NCBI GenBank assembly: GCA_022710485.1
Contig: JAKLGU010000004.1
Coordinates: 1 to 64,000, forward strand
Length of the DNA: 64,000 bases
Reading direction: 5' to 3'
Source: Gemmatimonadota bacterium
GTDB lineage: Bacteria; Gemmatimonadota; Gemmatimonadetes; Gemmatimonadales; GWC2-71-9
How positions within the stretch are numbered: position 1 is the stretch's first letter; every line of letters begins with the position of its first letter. Below are positions 1 through 18,490 of the stretch, piece after piece. Made by a program: the position numbers and the translations under genes. Under the pieces are notes generated by a model. The model saw only the letters and a list, made by a program, of their open reading frames with translations. It had not been told where the DNA came from and searched no databases.

Positions 1-1324
1 ACGTCGGGTCCTCTTCCTGCAGCTTCTGGAGCGCGATGGTCAGCTTGTCCTGGTCCGCCTTCGTCTTCGGCTCGATGGCCACGTCGATGACGGGGTTCGG
101 GAACTTCATCGCCTCGAGGATGATCGGGTTGTCCTCGTCGGACAGGGTGTCGCCCGTCCGGGTGTCCTTCAGCCCGATGGCGGCGCCGATGTCGCCCGCC
201 CACACTTCCTCGATCTCTTCCCGCTTGTTCGCGTGCATCTGGAGCAGCCGCCCCACCCGCTCGCGCTTGTCCTTCGTGCTGTTGTACACGTAGCTGCCCG
301 ACTTCAGCGAGCCCGAGTACACCCGGAAGAAGGTCAGCCGGCCCACGTAGGGGTCGGTGGCCACCTTGAAGGCGAGTGCCGAGAAGGGCTCATTGTCCTT
401 CGCCTCGCGGTGCGCCGGCGTGTCGTCGTGGAGCGGCAGGTGCCCCTGCACCGGCTTCACGTCCATCGGGCTCGGCAGGTAGTCGATGACCGCGTCGAGC
501 AGCGCCTGCACGCCCTTGTTCTTGAACGAGGCGCCGCAGAGCACCGGCACGATCGACCCGGAGCAGGTGGCCTTCCGGATAGCCGTGTGGATCTCGTCGA
601 GACTCAGCTCCTGGCCGGCCAGGTACTTCTCCATCAGCACGTCATCAGACTCGACCGCGGCCTCGATCACCTCGTGCCGGGCCTGCTCGACGCGCTCCTT
701 GAAGGCGTCGGCCACCGGCATCTCGGTGAAGGTCTTGCCGAGGGTCTCCTCGTCGAAGATGAACTCGACCCGGCGCAGTACGTCGATGTGCCCGGTGAAG
801 GTCTCGCCCGAGCCGACCGGCAGCTGGATCGGGAACGCCCGCTTGGTCAGCCGGCCCCGGATCATCGAGAGGCAGCGGTCGAAGTCGGCGCCGACCCGGT
901 CCATCTTGTTCGCGAAGATGATCCGCGGCACGCCGTACCGGTCCGCCTGGCGCCACACCGTCTCGGTCTGGGGCTCCACGCCCGCCACCGAGTCCAGCAG
1001 GGTCACCGCGCCGTCCAGCACCCGCAGCGACCGCTCGACCTCGACCGTGAAGTCCACGTGGCCGGGGGTGTCGATGATGTTGATGCGGTGCACCACGTTG
1101 TTCCGGGGCCAGAAACAGGTCGTGGCGGCGGAGGTGATGGTGATGCCCCGCTCCTGCTCCTGCTCCATCCAGTCCATCGTGGCCGCGCCCTCGTGCACTT
1201 CACCGATCTTGTAGTTCTTGCCGGTGTAGTAGAGGATACGCTCGGTCGTAGTCGTCTTCCCGGCATCAATGTGGGCCATGATGCCGATGTTCCGGTACAG
1301 TTCGAGCGACGTTGCACGCGACAT
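1..1324 (-). CDS. fusA: Elongation factor G, N-terminal part (cut by window edge)
   Basis: Translational GTPase that moves tRNA and mRNA through the ribosome and helps recycle ribosomes. About 441 residues are present and the frame is still open at base 1, so the C-terminal third lies outside. The N-terminus starts [20 protein letters not shown] and contains the P-loop [14 protein letters not shown], the switch II motif DTPGHVDFT and the NKMD guanine-specificity motif. The ATG at 1324 is the natural start for the family. It is the last gene seen of the rpsL-rpsG-fusA str operon, 226 bases after rpsG. A tuf gene could follow outside the window. Confidence 0.97.
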   Translation of the reverse strand, partial: MSRATSLELYRNIGIMAHIDAGKTTTTERILYYTGKNYKIGEVHEGAATMDWMEQEQERGITITSAATTCFWPRNNVVHRINIIDTPGHVDFTVEVERSLRVLDGAVTLLDSVAGVEPQTETVWRQADRYGVPRIIFANKMDRVGADFDRCLSMIRGRLTKRAFPIQLPVGSGETFTGHIDVLRRVEFIFDEETLGKTFTEMPVADAFKERVEQARHEVIEAAVESDDVLMEKYLAGQELSLDEIHTAIRKATCSGSIVPVLCGASFKNKGVQALLDAVIDYLPSPMDVKPVQGHLPLHDDTPAHREAKDNEPFSALAFKVATDPYVGRLTFFRVYSGSLKSGSYVYNSTKDKRERVGRLLQMHANKREEIEEVWAGDIGAAIGLKDTRTGDTLSDEDNPIILEAMKFPNPVIDVAIEPKTKADQDKLTIALQKLQEEDPT

Positions 1325-1512
1325 ACGATCCCTGTCTCTAGTCTCTATTCAGCGAAAAAGCGGGGCGACCGAGCCGGGCAGGTGCCCGTGGTATCGCTCC
1401 GCGCACGTCCGGGGTTTCCCCCGAGACGAGGAGTCGCATGGACTCCCTCGCAGTTTCGTCGGAAGACCAGAGGTGGCTGGCGGCCGTGGCCGGCGTCACG
1501 TGGTCCGATTAT

Positions 1513-1535
1513 CGGGCGAGCACCAGGCTCGCCCG
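1513..1535 (-). other. Hairpin in the rpsG-fusA spacer
   Basis: An 8-bp perfect stem (CGGGCGAG/CTCGCCCG) with a 7-base loop lies 15 bases after the rpsG stop. No T-run follows on the minus strand, so it is more likely an mRNA processing or stability hairpin than a full terminator. The rest of the 226-base spacer shows no gene. Confidence 0.5.
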
Positions 1536-1550
1536 TTTCCTGCTAGGCGC

Positions 1551-2021
1551 CTACCAGCGGTAGTGCGCGAACGCCCGGTTGGCCTCGGCCATGCGGTGCG
1601 TGTCTTCCTTCTTCTTGATGGTGCTGCCCTCGCCCTTGGAGGCCAGGATCAGCTCCGCGGCCAGCCGCTCCGCCATGGTCTTCTCGGAACGCTCGCGTGC
1701 GTAGCCGATGATCCACCGCATGGCCAGCGCGCCGCGGCGGTCCGGACGGACCTCCACCGGCACCTGGAGCGAGGCGCCGCCGACCCGCCGGCTCTTCACT
1801 TCGAGCGCGGGCTTGGCGTTGTTGACCGCCTGCTTGAAGACCGTGACGCCCGGCTGCCCGGTGCGCTCCTCGATCAGGTCCATGGCGGTGTAGAAGATGC
1901 CTTCCGCCGTGCTCTTCTTGCCTTCGGTCATCAGGTTGTTGACGAACTTGCTGACCGTCTGGCTGTCGTATCGCGGATCGGGCGGCACCGGCCGCCGGAC
2001 CGCCTTGTTCCGGCGGCTCAC
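1551..2021 (-). CDS. rpsG: 30S ribosomal protein S7
   Basis: Primary binder of the 3' major domain of 16S rRNA and organiser of the small-subunit head. It has 156 residues, the usual length, and begins [20 protein letters not shown]. It carries the family's [17 protein letters not shown] and [14 protein letters not shown] regions. Its start codon overlaps the rpsL stop by 4 bases, so the two are probably translationally coupled within the str operon. Confidence 0.98.
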   Translation of the reverse strand: MSRRNKAVRRPVPPDPRYDSQTVSKFVNNLMTEGKKSTAEGIFYTAMDLIEERTGQPGVTVFKQAVNNAKPALEVKSRRVGGASLQVPVEVRPDRRGALAMRWIIGYARERSEKTMAERLAAELILASKGEGSTIKKKEDTHRMAEANRAFAHYRW

Positions 2022-2413
2022 TTCTTCCCTCCGGCCCCGCCGGCCTTCGGACGCTTGGCGCCGTACTTCGAGCGCGACTGGCGGCGGTCGTTGACGCCGG
2101 CGGTGTCCAGGCTGCCGCGGACGATGTGATACCGCACGCCCGGCAGGTCCTTCACGCGGCCGCCGCGGATCAACACGATCGAGTGCTCCTGCAGGTTGTG
2201 CCCCTCGCCCGGGATGTAGGCGATGACCTCGAAGCCGTTCGTCAGCCGGACCTTGGCGACCTTGCGGAGCGCCGAGTTCGGCTTCTTGGGCGTCGTGGTG
2301 TAGACGCGCGTGCAGACGCCCCGCCGCAGCGGATTCATCTTCAACGCGGGCGACTTGCCCTTGTAGGCCGGTGTCTTGCGACCGTTCCGGACGAGTTGGT
2401 TGATGGTCGGCAT
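2018..2413 (-). CDS. rpsL: 30S ribosomal protein S12
   Basis: Decoding-centre protein of the small subunit. It has 131 residues and starts [21 protein letters not shown]. The streptomycin-determining loops [10 protein letters not shown] and the [14 protein letters not shown] segment are both intact, and the PNSALRK lysine is present. A conserved lysine/alanine-rich tail follows ([16 protein letters not shown]). First gene of the str operon, 55 bases downstream of a clear promoter, and overlapping rpsG by 4 bases. Confidence 0.98.
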   Translation of the reverse strand: MPTINQLVRNGRKTPAYKGKSPALKMNPLRRGVCTRVYTTTPKKPNSALRKVAKVRLTNGFEVIAYIPGEGHNLQEHSIVLIRGGRVKDLPGVRYHIVRGSLDTAGVNDRRQSRSKYGAKRPKAGGAGGKK

Positions 2414-2443
2414 ACCCTGCGCTTTTCCGTGGTCGATAAAATG

Positions 2444-2459
2444 GCCGCTAAATGGCGGC
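2444..2459 (-). promoter_or_regulatory. Small hairpin in rpsL leader
   Basis: A 5-bp GCCGC/GCGGC stem with a 6-base A/T-rich loop lies in the short leader between the rpsL promoter and its start codon. It may be part of a ribosomal-protein feedback site, but it is too small to assign firmly. Confidence 0.3.
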
Positions 2460-2467
2460 AGACACCA

Positions 2468-2496
2468 AAGATAGAGGGCGTTCAGGCGGGAGTCAA
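2468..2496 (-). promoter_or_regulatory. Sigma-70 promoter of the rpsL-rpsG-fusA operon
   Basis: On the minus strand, TTGACT (2496-2491) and TATCTT (2473-2468) are separated by exactly 17 bases, 55 bases upstream of rpsL. The two hexamers match the vegetative consensus at 5/6 and 4/6 positions. Apart from this promoter, the 199-base gap to the next gene holds a 10-bp palindrome TAACATGTTA at 2572-2581 and no gene. Confidence 0.8.
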
Positions 2497-2612
2497 GGGA
2501 GGGGTGTCAGGCCGAGCCGATGGTCGGCGCGGCCCGACCGACTGTGCCACCCAAAATTGATGGCCCTGTCGTAACATGTTAGAAGACAACAACTTCCACC
2601 AACGCCCCCCCC

Positions 2613-5372
2613 CTACCTCCCCCTCGTAATCCGTCCCGCCGCGTCAATCGCTTGGAGCGTCCACTCGGGAGCCGCCTCCCGGAGGTGGAGTTCGCCACCG
2701 AGTCCGCCCACCCGGAGGTTCACCGAGCTCACGAAATACGGATCGGCGTTCGCCGAACTGACCGTGTACCCCATGTCGCGCAGGGAGCCGACCGTGATGG
2801 CACTGAGCGGGTTGGATACCAGGCTGATGTACCCGGTCATCAACTCCGCACCCATCACCGACTCGCGCCAGTGCGCGTCCCGGGTTCCCGGTCCGCCCCC
2901 TGCCTCGACGGGGACGCGACTGCCGAAGCAACTCCCGCACGCGGCCGTGTAAGCATCCACGGCGTTGGCACCAGGGAAGTAGGGGTCGGAGGTTCCGCCC
3001 CCCACGAGCAACGATGGCGGGACGGTCCAGAGGGTCCCGAAACCGATGACATGCCCCATCTCGTGCAGGATGACGGCCGAGAATACGCCGTTCGATTCGA
3101 GGAGCGGGAGGTCGGCGATGTCGAACCGCATCGCCCCGACGGCGGTGAACCTGCTTCCGGCACGGTAGAGGCAAGGCCCGGCCGAGCCGAGAATCTGGCC
3201 CGGCCCGTCGATCGAGTCGACCGTGACGAAGATGAGGACGTCATCCACCGTCTCGCTGATGCTCGGATACGTAGCCCCACAGATCGTGCCTGCCGCTGAC
3301 GCGACGGGGACGTTAGTCAACTCACCGTAGATGATGCTGGACCAGCGAGCGGCCGCGTTCGCAAAGGCGATCTGGCGACTGGGCGATACCGGGGTGAGGT
3401 AGCGCACATCGATGTTGTACTGGCTCGTGAAGGAGGTGCCGGTGGAACTGAAGGTGGTGCTCAACGGCGTAGCTCCGGAAATGGAGGCGACCGTCGTCTG
3501 AGTGCCGACCCCGGCACCGAGCGTCCGCGTCACGGTCGAGATTCCGCTCGCGTTGGTACGCACCGAGGAGTAGGTGGTCCAGCCACCCCCGACGCCTGGG
3601 CCCCACCGCACATCCAGCCCCGAGATCGGGTTGCCGTAGACGTCGCTGACTGACACAACCAGGGCAGCGGGGAGCGGCGTCCCGATGACGGCGCTCTGTC
3701 CATCTCCCGAGACGACGGTCATGCTCGCCGGGGGCCCGGGAAGAGCAGTGGCCACGAGGGAGACCTCGGCACCTGGAACCGCCGCCAGTCGCGCAGTGAG
3801 CACCTGGTTGCGCGTCCCGGCCACGGTGCCCACCGTCCATCGCGTCTCGGCGAGGCCGTTCGAATCGGTGACCGACGACGGCACGGACGTACTCCCGTCC
3901 GCGGTCACCCACTCCACCGTCGCACCCGACTTCACGTTTCCGTAGGCGTCGCGAACACGAACCGAGACCGGCTCGGGCAGGTCGGCGCCGACCGTGGCCG
4001 TCTGAAAGCCGCCGGAGGCTGCCTCGATCTGAGCCGCGGGACCGGGCGAGGCAGTGAAATGAAAGAGGACGATGACGCTCGGGTCATTGGCGGTCGGCAC
4101 CCGCGCACCCACGAGCTGGGGCCCAGCCGCCGGGAACAGCGTGAAGTCGAGGGAGGCCAGCCCCTGGGCATCGGTAATTCCGCCCTGATTCCCTTCCGGG
4201 AAATCCCAGATGACGCCCGTCCCCCCAACCGGCGTGCCGGCGGAATCCTCCACCAGCACGACCAGCGGCTGAGGCAACAACGTCCCAACGGTGCCAGCTT
4301 GACCGTCGCCGGAAACCTGAGTGATCCGGGTGGGCCGCGCGGTCGCGCTCGCCGCGAACGACACCGGTGAGCCGGTGAGCCCGGCCACGGTCGCGCGCAG
4401 CGCCTGGTTGTTGGTGCCGACCGTGCCACCGAGGGTCCACTCCACCGAGGAGGCGCCCTCGGCGTCCGTGAACGGAAGGATCCATGAGAGTGAACCGCCG
4501 CCGGCCGTCACTTCCCACTGGACGTATACCGCCTCGACCGGAATCCCGGAGCCGCCTGGAGTCTTGACGACCACCCCGGGGCGCACTGGTGTGGCTGCGC
4601 CGATGACGCCGGCCTGGTTGTCACCAGCCCCGATCGTCACCGTGCCCGACGTCAGGGACGCCGACGCGGTGAAGTCGACCCACGGCGTGGAAGTCGCGAC
4701 CGCCCTGAGCTTGTGGATGCCCATCCCGACGACCGGGCCAGGGGTCCACACCGTCGTTGCCACACCGGAGGCATCCGTGAGGGAGCTGGATGGCGAACTC
4801 GTTCCACGGCCTCCGATGACGTTCCAATTTATGGACGCCCCGACCACCGGATTTCCCAGGGCATCCTGCGCAAGCACCTTCAATGTGACCGGCAACGCCT
4901 GGACCACCTCCCCCGTTTGGGTATCTCCTGCGAGCTTTGTCAGCCGCGCGAGGGATCCCGGGTTGGCCGAGGCGGTGAAGGTCGGGACGGGGCCGCTGTA
5001 GCCGGTCATGCCGGCCGTGACGGAGTTGTTGTTCGAGCCCGAGGCGGGGCCGAGAATCCAGATGACGGAGGCCACCCCCTGCGCGGTGGTGACCGCCGAG
5101 GTGCCCACGGTGCGCCCTCCGCCCGCCGTCACGGTGAAGTTGACCGTGACGCCACCCATCGGGTCGCCGTTCTGGTCGCGGACGGTGACGCTGATATTGG
5201 CGGGGAGCGGCGCGTTGACCGTCCCGGCCTGGCCGTCACCCGCCTTGGTGACCGTCGTCGGCACGAGCGTGGGCGGCGGTTGAGTCGGACCGTCGCCGGA
5301 GGACCCGCAGTTCCAGGCCACGAGGCACGACAGCGCCAATCTGCAAATCTTCAGCCTGATGTTCCGTCGCAT
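2613..5372 (-). CDS. Lipoprotein with six Ig-like repeats and a leishmanolysin-like metalloprotease domain
   Basis: Predicted surface or periplasmic metzincin protease. The start at 5372 (MRRNIRLK) is chosen over an ATG 21 bases upstream because GAGGAG sits 6 bases before it. The signal segment ends in a Cys followed by GSSGDGPT, typical of a lipoprotein, although the -1 residue Asn is unusual. About six Big_1/invasin-type repeats of 90-100 residues follow, each with a (D/E)xxGNPVxG turn and a GxAxxxWTxG strand. The C-terminal domain has HEMGHVIGFG near residue 770, a third histidine in AHWRE near 834 and a Met-turn in ELMTGY, the M8 leishmanolysin pattern. It lies 21 bases after a shorter paralogue. 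Substrate unknown. Confidence 0.85.
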   Translation of the reverse strand: MRRNIRLKICRLALSCLVAWNCGSSGDGPTQPPPTLVPTTVTKAGDGQAGTVNAPLPANISVTVRDQNGDPMGGVTVNFTVTAGGGRTVGTSAVTTAQGVASVIWILGPASGSNNNSVTAGMTGYSGPVPTFTASANPGSLARLTKLAGDTQTGEVVQALPVTLKVLAQDALGNPVVGASINWNVIGGRGTSSPSSSLTDASGVATTVWTPGPVVGMGIHKLRAVATSTPWVDFTASASLTSGTVTIGAGDNQAGVIGAATPVRPGVVVKTPGGSGIPVEAVYVQWEVTAGGGSLSWILPFTDAEGASSVEWTLGGTVGTNNQALRATVAGLTGSPVSFAASATARPTRITQVSGDGQAGTVGTLLPQPLVVLVEDSAGTPVGGTGVIWDFPEGNQGGITDAQGLASLDFTLFPAAGPQLVGARVPTANDPSVIVLFHFTASPGPAAQIEAASGGFQTATVGADLPEPVSVRVRDAYGNVKSGATVEWVTADGSTSVPSSVTDSNGLAETRWTVGTVAGTRNQVLTARLAAVPGAEVSLVATALPGPPASMTVVSGDGQSAVIGTPLPAALVVSVSDVYGNPISGLDVRWGPGVGGGWTTYSSVRTNASGISTVTRTLGAGVGTQTTVASISGATPLSTTFSSTGTSFTSQYNIDVRYLTPVSPSRQIAFANAAARWSSIIYGELTNVPVASAAGTICGATYPSISETVDDVLIFVTVDSIDGPGQILGSAGPCLYRAGSRFTAVGAMRFDIADLPLLESNGVFSAVILHEMGHVIGFGTLWTVPPSLLVGGGTSDPYFPGANAVDAYTAACGSCFGSRVPVEAGGGPGTRDAHWRESVMGAELMTGYISLVSNPLSAITVGSLRDMGYTVSSANADPYFVSSVNLRVGGLGGELHLREAAPEWTLQAIDAAGRITRGR

Positions 5373-5393
5373 GCGGAACTCCTCAGCCAGCAC

Positions 5394-6953
5394 CTACCGC
5401 ACCCTGGTAATCCGCCCCTGCCGGTCGATGCCGTGGATCGGGCCGGTCTGCGCCAGCTCCTTCATCTGGATCCCCTGCACCATCGCCGGCGCACCGCTCG
5501 GCGGTGCGGTGAAGGTGTAGGCCTCCGCCGTCGTGTAGTTGACGCTGTACCCTATGTCCGCCAACGACCCCACGGTGATGGCGCTCAGCGGGCTCGCCCC
5601 GAGCGCGATGTACCCCGTCATCAATTCGTTGGTCATGACCGTCTCCCGCCAGTGGCCGTCCGCCGTCCCCGGGCCGCCGGTGTTCTCCACCGGCACCGCG
5701 TAGAGACTCGGGAAGGCGATCAACCCACCCGCGGCCGTGTAGTAGTTGTTGGCCGCCACACCGACGAAGTGCGTCGAATCCGTCCCGCCGTAGACCATGA
5801 GCGGCGGCTTGGTGCAGCCCGGGATGGCCGGGCAGTTCCAGAGAGACCCGAAGCCGAGCACGTGCCCCATCTCATGGAGGATGACCGGCTTCAGCACGTT
5901 GTTCAACTCGAGCGACGGCAGGTCGGCCGAATCGAAGGTCATGTCGCCCACGAGCGTGGTGAGCCCCGGCAGGCGGACCCAGCAGGGGCTGGCCCCACCG
6001 AGGATCTGGCCCGGCCCGTCGATCGGCGCGACCGTCGCATAGATCAGGACCGAGGAGATGAGCTGGTCGATGGCCGGCGTGTTGCTGCCGCAGCTGTTCG
6101 CGTCGGCAGTGACCTGGTCCGGGGGGAAGCTCTGCACCACGATACTGCTCCACCGGGCCGCCGCGTCGAGGAAGGCGGTCCGCTGGCTGGCCGTCACCGG
6201 CGTCAGGAAAACCACCTCGACATTGTACGAGCTCGCGACCGCGGTGCCCAGGGTCACGAAATCAAAGAACGCCGTGCCGCCGATCGGGAGCGATGCGGTC
6301 GTGATGTACCCGCTGATCGTGCCGCCGACGGTCCGGGTCGCGGAGGTCCGCCCCAGCGCATCAGTAACCGTCGCCCCGGTGGAGCCGGACCCGCCGCCGG
6401 AAATCGTCCAGGTGACCGTCGTCCCGACCACCGGATTGCCATAGGCGTCGTTGACCTGGGCGACGAGGGGAGCCGCCGTACCCGTGAAGACGACCGCATT
6501 CTGGTTGTTCCCCGACACCGGCACCACCGCCACACCGGGCCCGGCAACCCCGCTCGCCCGGAAAGTGACCGGAGAGCCGGACAGGCCAGCGGCCGTCGCC
6601 GTCGCGACGTTGTTGTTGACGCCGGCCACCGTACCGATGGTCCAGGTGGTCGAGGCCTCACCCTGTGCGTTGGTGGTGACCGGCGCGGCCGCAGAGACCG
6701 CGCCACCGCCATCGGTCACCGCGAAGGTCACCGCGACGCCCGCCACGGGATCGCCGCCGGCGTCCGTCACCCGCACCCCGATCGGCGTCGGCAGCGCCGT
6801 GCCGACCGTGCCGTTCTGCACGCTGCCGGACGCCACCGCGATGGTCGTCGCCTCCTGCGAGGGGCCGCTGCCGCCGTCGCCGGAGCAGCCGAACACGAGC
6901 CCCGCCGCCACTGCCGCCAGCCCCGCCCGCGCCATTCCGCTTTGCACCCGCAT
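5394..6953 (-). CDS. Lipoprotein with two Ig-like repeats and a leishmanolysin-like metalloprotease domain
   Basis: Shorter paralogue (519 residues) of the following gene. The start at 6953 is supported by GAGGGA 7 bases upstream and by the resulting signal peptide, which ends LVFGC, a good lipobox. A GDGGSG linker and two Ig-like repeats are followed by the protease domain. HEMGHVLGFG starts near residue 360, the third histidine is in GHWRE near 434 and the Met-turn is in ELMTGY. All zinc ligands are present, so it is probably active. The pair occupies the place between rpoC and rpsL, where the two operons are often adjacent, with a strong terminator separating it from rpoC. Confidence 0.85.
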   Translation of the reverse strand: MRVQSGMARAGLAAVAAGLVFGCSGDGGSGPSQEATTIAVASGSVQNGTVGTALPTPIGVRVTDAGGDPVAGVAVTFAVTDGGGAVSAAAPVTTNAQGEASTTWTIGTVAGVNNNVATATAAGLSGSPVTFRASGVAGPGVAVVPVSGNNQNAVVFTGTAAPLVAQVNDAYGNPVVGTTVTWTISGGGSGSTGATVTDALGRTSATRTVGGTISGYITTASLPIGGTAFFDFVTLGTAVASSYNVEVVFLTPVTASQRTAFLDAAARWSSIVVQSFPPDQVTADANSCGSNTPAIDQLISSVLIYATVAPIDGPGQILGGASPCWVRLPGLTTLVGDMTFDSADLPSLELNNVLKPVILHEMGHVLGFGSLWNCPAIPGCTKPPLMVYGGTDSTHFVGVAANNYYTAAGGLIAFPSLYAVPVENTGGPGTADGHWRETVMTNELMTGYIALGASPLSAITVGSLADIGYSVNYTTAEAYTFTAPPSGAPAMVQGIQMKELAQTGPIHGIDRQGRITRVR

Positions 6954-7040
6954 GATGCGCTCCCTCGCGATTCGCTCGCTCAACGTGTCGGCCGGGCCCA
7001 GGGGGTGACTCGGCGGTGATGGATAATTCCGCAAACCGAA

Positions 7041-7068
7041 CAGCGTCCGGAACGGGTTCCGGACGCTG
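7041..7068 (-). terminator. Terminator after rpoC
   Basis: A perfect 13-bp inverted repeat (7041-7053 with 7056-7068) starts 27 bases after the rpoC stop. The 2-base centre implies that the innermost pairs open to form the loop. A moderately T-rich stretch (TTCGGTTTGC) follows on the minus strand. It probably ends the rpoBC transcript before the two protease genes. Confidence 0.75.
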
Positions 7069-7095
7069 CAGGGGCCCTCACAGGACAAGCCGTGG

Positions 7096-11667
<4,572 letters not shown>

Positions 11668-11686
11668 TGCTGCCTCATTCTTGAAT

Positions 11687-11707
11687 CCGGCGCGGATGCC
11701 GCGCCGG
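11687..11707 (-). other. Hairpin in rpoB-rpoC spacer
   Basis: A 9-bp perfect stem (CCGGCGCGG/CCGCGCCGG) with a 3-base loop lies between rpoB and rpoC and has no T-run. It is probably an mRNA stability or processing element rather than a terminator, because rpoC is expected to be cotranscribed. Confidence 0.45.
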
Positions 11708-11733
11708 CGGACACGTCGTCAGTCAGCTGCCGC

Positions 11734-16209
<4,476 letters not shown>

Positions 16210-16351
16210 GGCTCACTCTCATGCAACACAAAGGGCCCCGGGATGGGGGCCCCCGCCGGAAGGCGAGGACCCCGCGGGGCTCGGACGTCGCTGGAATTCA
16301 GGACCAACGCAGGTTCGTCATGCCGTCTCGCTGAAACAGGGTGGTCGCAGG

Positions 16352-16377
16352 CGCCCGCCGGGTCCTCCCGGCAGGCG
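16352..16377 (-). promoter_or_regulatory. Hairpin in rplL-rpoB spacer, attenuator position
   Basis: A GCCGGG/CCCGGC stem with a 4-base loop is extended by CGCC/GGCG after one mismatch. It lies just after rplL in a 178-base spacer. There is no T-run. Its position matches the attenuator and processing site between rplL and rpoB in other bacteria, which sets the ratio of ribosomal protein to polymerase. That role is inference. Confidence 0.5.
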
Positions 16378-16387
16378 GGTGCGGGCC

Positions 16388-16759
16388 CTACTTCATTTCG
16401 ACGGTGGCGCCCTGCTCTTCGAGCTTCTTCTTCAGTTCTTCCGCCTCGGCCTTGGAGATGCCCTCCTTGATGACGCCACCGGCGTCCACCAGGTCCTTGG
16501 CTTCCTTCAGGCCCAGGCTCGTCACTTCGCGCACGGCCTTGATGACCTGGATCTTCTTGGCGCCGCCGTCCTTGAGGACGATCGAGTACTCGGTCTGCTC
16601 CTCGACCGCCGGAGCCGCCGCCGCCGCGCCCGCCGCCGGGGCGGCCATGACGGAAACGTTGAACTTCGTCTTGAAGGACTCGATCAGGTCCGCCAGCTCG
16701 AGCACGGTCTTGTTGCCAATCGCGTCGAGGATCTGCTCATTGCTCATCGTGGTGCTCAT
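16388..16759 (-). CDS. rplL: 50S ribosomal protein L7/L12
   Basis: Stalk protein that recruits translation factors. The start at 16759 ([14 protein letters not shown]) has a GGAGAG sequence just upstream and gives 123 residues, the usual length. An N-terminal dimerisation helix region is followed by an Ala/Pro hinge ([17 protein letters not shown]). The C-terminal domain has the factor-binding [23 protein letters not shown] helix pair. It follows rplJ, as is standard. Confidence 0.97.
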   Translation of the reverse strand: MSTTMSNEQILDAIGNKTVLELADLIESFKTKFNVSVMAAPAAGAAAAAPAVEEQTEYSIVLKDGGAKKIQVIKAVREVTSLGLKEAKDLVDAGGVIKEGISKAEAEELKKKLEEQGATVEMK

Positions 16760-16778
16760 CGGGATGCTCTCCGTCGGG

Positions 16779-17273
16779 TTAGGATGCCGCGGCGCTGCGC
16801 TGCTCACGCAGTGCCTCGAGTGCGCCGACCATGGTGTACAGGACGCCGTTCATTGCGCCGGCCAGCTGGGCCAGCAGGACTTCGCGCGGCGGAATCTCGC
16901 CGAGCCGCTTCACGTGGGCCGGGGTGACGGTTGCGCCGTCCACCCGCCCCATCTTGACCGTGGGCTTGTCGCCGAACTCCTTGGCGAACTCGGTCAGCAC
17001 CTTGGCGGCCGAGAGCGGGTCGTGCGACAGCACGAGGCCGGTCGGGCCGTTGAAGTGCGCGTCGAGCCCCTCGATCTTGTTGGCCGCGAGGGCCCGCTGC
17101 GCCAGCGTGTTCTTGACCACGACGTAACTGGCGCCGGCCGCCCGGAGGCGACGGCGGAATTCCGTCATGCGGAGCACGTTGAGGCCGCTGAAATCCGTGA
17201 CATAGACGTTGGGAGACGCCTTCAAGGCTGCCGTGAGGGTCTCGACCTCCGCCTGCCGTTCCGTCTTGCTCAT
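16779..17273 (-). CDS. rplJ: 50S ribosomal protein L10
   Basis: Anchors L7/L12 dimers to 23S rRNA and, with them, usually regulates the operon. It has 164 residues starting [13 protein letters not shown]. The RNA-binding core has [10 protein letters not shown] and [18 protein letters not shown], and a C-terminal helix ([20 protein letters not shown]) binds L12. The ATG at 17273 overlaps the rplA stop by 4 bases. A longer reading of this frame upstream is only an open antiphase frame over rplA. Confidence 0.97.
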   Translation of the reverse strand: MSKTERQAEVETLTAALKASPNVYVTDFSGLNVLRMTEFRRRLRAAGASYVVVKNTLAQRALAANKIEGLDAHFNGPTGLVLSHDPLSAAKVLTEFAKEFGDKPTVKMGRVDGATVTPAHVKRLGEIPPREVLLAQLAGAMNGVLYTMVGALEALREQRSAAAS

Positions 17274-17959
17274 TTGTACCCCGCCGTCTCGAGCCGCACG
17301 CCCGGGCCCATGGTGCTGGACACGGTCGCTGACCGGATGTAGACGCCCTTGGCCGCGGCCGGCTTGGCCCGCATGATGGTGTCCATGAACGCCTGGAGGT
17401 TTTCCGCCAGCTGGGCCTCGCTGAACGACGCCTTGCCGATCGGGACGTGCACGTTGCCGGTCTTGTCGACCCGGAACTCGATCTTGCCCGCCTTGATTTC
17501 CCGGACCGCCTTGGCCACATCCAGCGTGACCGTGCCGGCCTTCGGGTTCGGCATCAGGCCGCGGGGGCCGAGCACGCGGCCGAGCTGGCCGAGCTGGCCC
17601 ATCACGTCCGGCGTGGCGACGATCACGTCGCACTCGAGCCACCCGTCCTTCAGCTTCTGGAGGAACTCGAGCCCGACGAAGTCGGCCCCGGCCGCCTCGG
17701 CCTCCTTGGCCTTCTCGCCCTGCGTGACGACCAGCACCCGCACCGTCTTGCCGGTGCCGTGCGGCAGGACCACGGTGCCCCGGACGACCTGGTCCGCGTG
17801 CCGCGGGTCCACGCCGAGCCGGACCGCCACGTCCACCGTCTCGTTGAACTTGGCCTTGGCGGCCGCCTTGACGGCGGCGCACGCCTCGGCGCTGTTGTAG
17901 GTCTTGCTGCGGTCGACCGTGGCCGCCGCGGCGAGGTACCGCTTGCCGTGAGTGGCCAT
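17270..17959 (-). CDS. rplA: 50S ribosomal protein L1
   Basis: L1-stalk protein, and in many bacteria a translational repressor of its own operon. It has 229 residues starting [16 protein letters not shown]. The hallmark [17 protein letters not shown] and [15 protein letters not shown] motifs are intact, as is the C-terminal [15 protein letters not shown]. The start overlaps the rplK stop, and the stop overlaps rplJ by 4 bases, suggesting tight coupling. Confidence 0.98.
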   Translation of the reverse strand: MATHGKRYLAAAATVDRSKTYNSAEACAAVKAAAKAKFNETVDVAVRLGVDPRHADQVVRGTVVLPHGTGKTVRVLVVTQGEKAKEAEAAGADFVGLEFLQKLKDGWLECDVIVATPDVMGQLGQLGRVLGPRGLMPNPKAGTVTLDVAKAVREIKAGKIEFRVDKTGNVHVPIGKASFSEAQLAENLQAFMDTIMRAKPAAAKGVYIRSATVSSTMGPGVRLETAGYK

Positions 17960-18384
17960 CAGTCGATGACCTCCAGCCCCATCGACCGGGCAGTGCCGGC
18001 GATCATCCGCATGGCGCTGTCGAGGGATGCGGCGTTGAGGTCGGCCATCTTGATCTCGGCGATCTTCTTGACCTGCGCCGAGCTGACCTTGCCGACCTTG
18101 GTCCGGTTGGGCTGCGCGCTCCCCTTCTCGATGCCCGCCTCCTTGAGGAGGAGGTTCGGGGCCGGCGGGGTCTTGGTGATGAACGTGAACGTCCGGTCGC
18201 CGTAGATGGTCACGACGACGGGGATCACCATTCCGCTCTGGCTCTGGGTCCGCGCGTTGAACTGCTTGCAGAACTCCATGATGTTGACGCCGTGCGGGCC
18301 CAGCGCCGTCCCGACCGGGGGCGCGGGGTTCGCGGCGCCAGCCGGAACCTGCAGCTTGACGAGCGCCTGGATCTTCTTCGCCAT
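17959..18384 (-). CDS. rplK: 50S ribosomal protein L11
   Basis: GTPase-centre protein next to the L10-L12 stalk. It has 141 residues, the standard length, starting [20 protein letters not shown]. The proline-rich N-terminal domain ([25 protein letters not shown]) and the C-terminal RNA-binding domain ([10 protein letters not shown]) are complete. A 106-base leader separates it from nusG. It contains a small GCCCC/GGGGC tetraloop hairpin at 18456-18469, a possible feedback or processing site. Confidence 0.98.
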   Translation of the reverse strand: MAKKIQALVKLQVPAGAANPAPPVGTALGPHGVNIMEFCKQFNARTQSQSGMVIPVVVTIYGDRTFTFITKTPPAPNLLLKEAGIEKGSAQPNRTKVGKVSSAQVKKIAEIKMADLNAASLDSAMRMIAGTARSMGLEVID

Positions 18385-18490
18385 ACGACTCCTCGTGGTG
18401 CGCCGGGGCGATCAACCGCCCCTGGCTCCCGCGTGTTCCGCGCGGTGGCGGTGCAGCCCCCGGAGGGGCGCAAGAGCGGCGCCTGCCGCC

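Noticed and set aside
2604..2613. A run of eight or more C bases beside a stop codon, as a slippage site
   Set aside because: It lies just after the lipoprotein stop on the minus strand and would not change a protein; it could also be a sequencing artefact.
16779..17882. A 367-residue reading that includes L10
   Set aside because: The first 200 residues are an antiphase reading of rplA; L10 starts at 17273.
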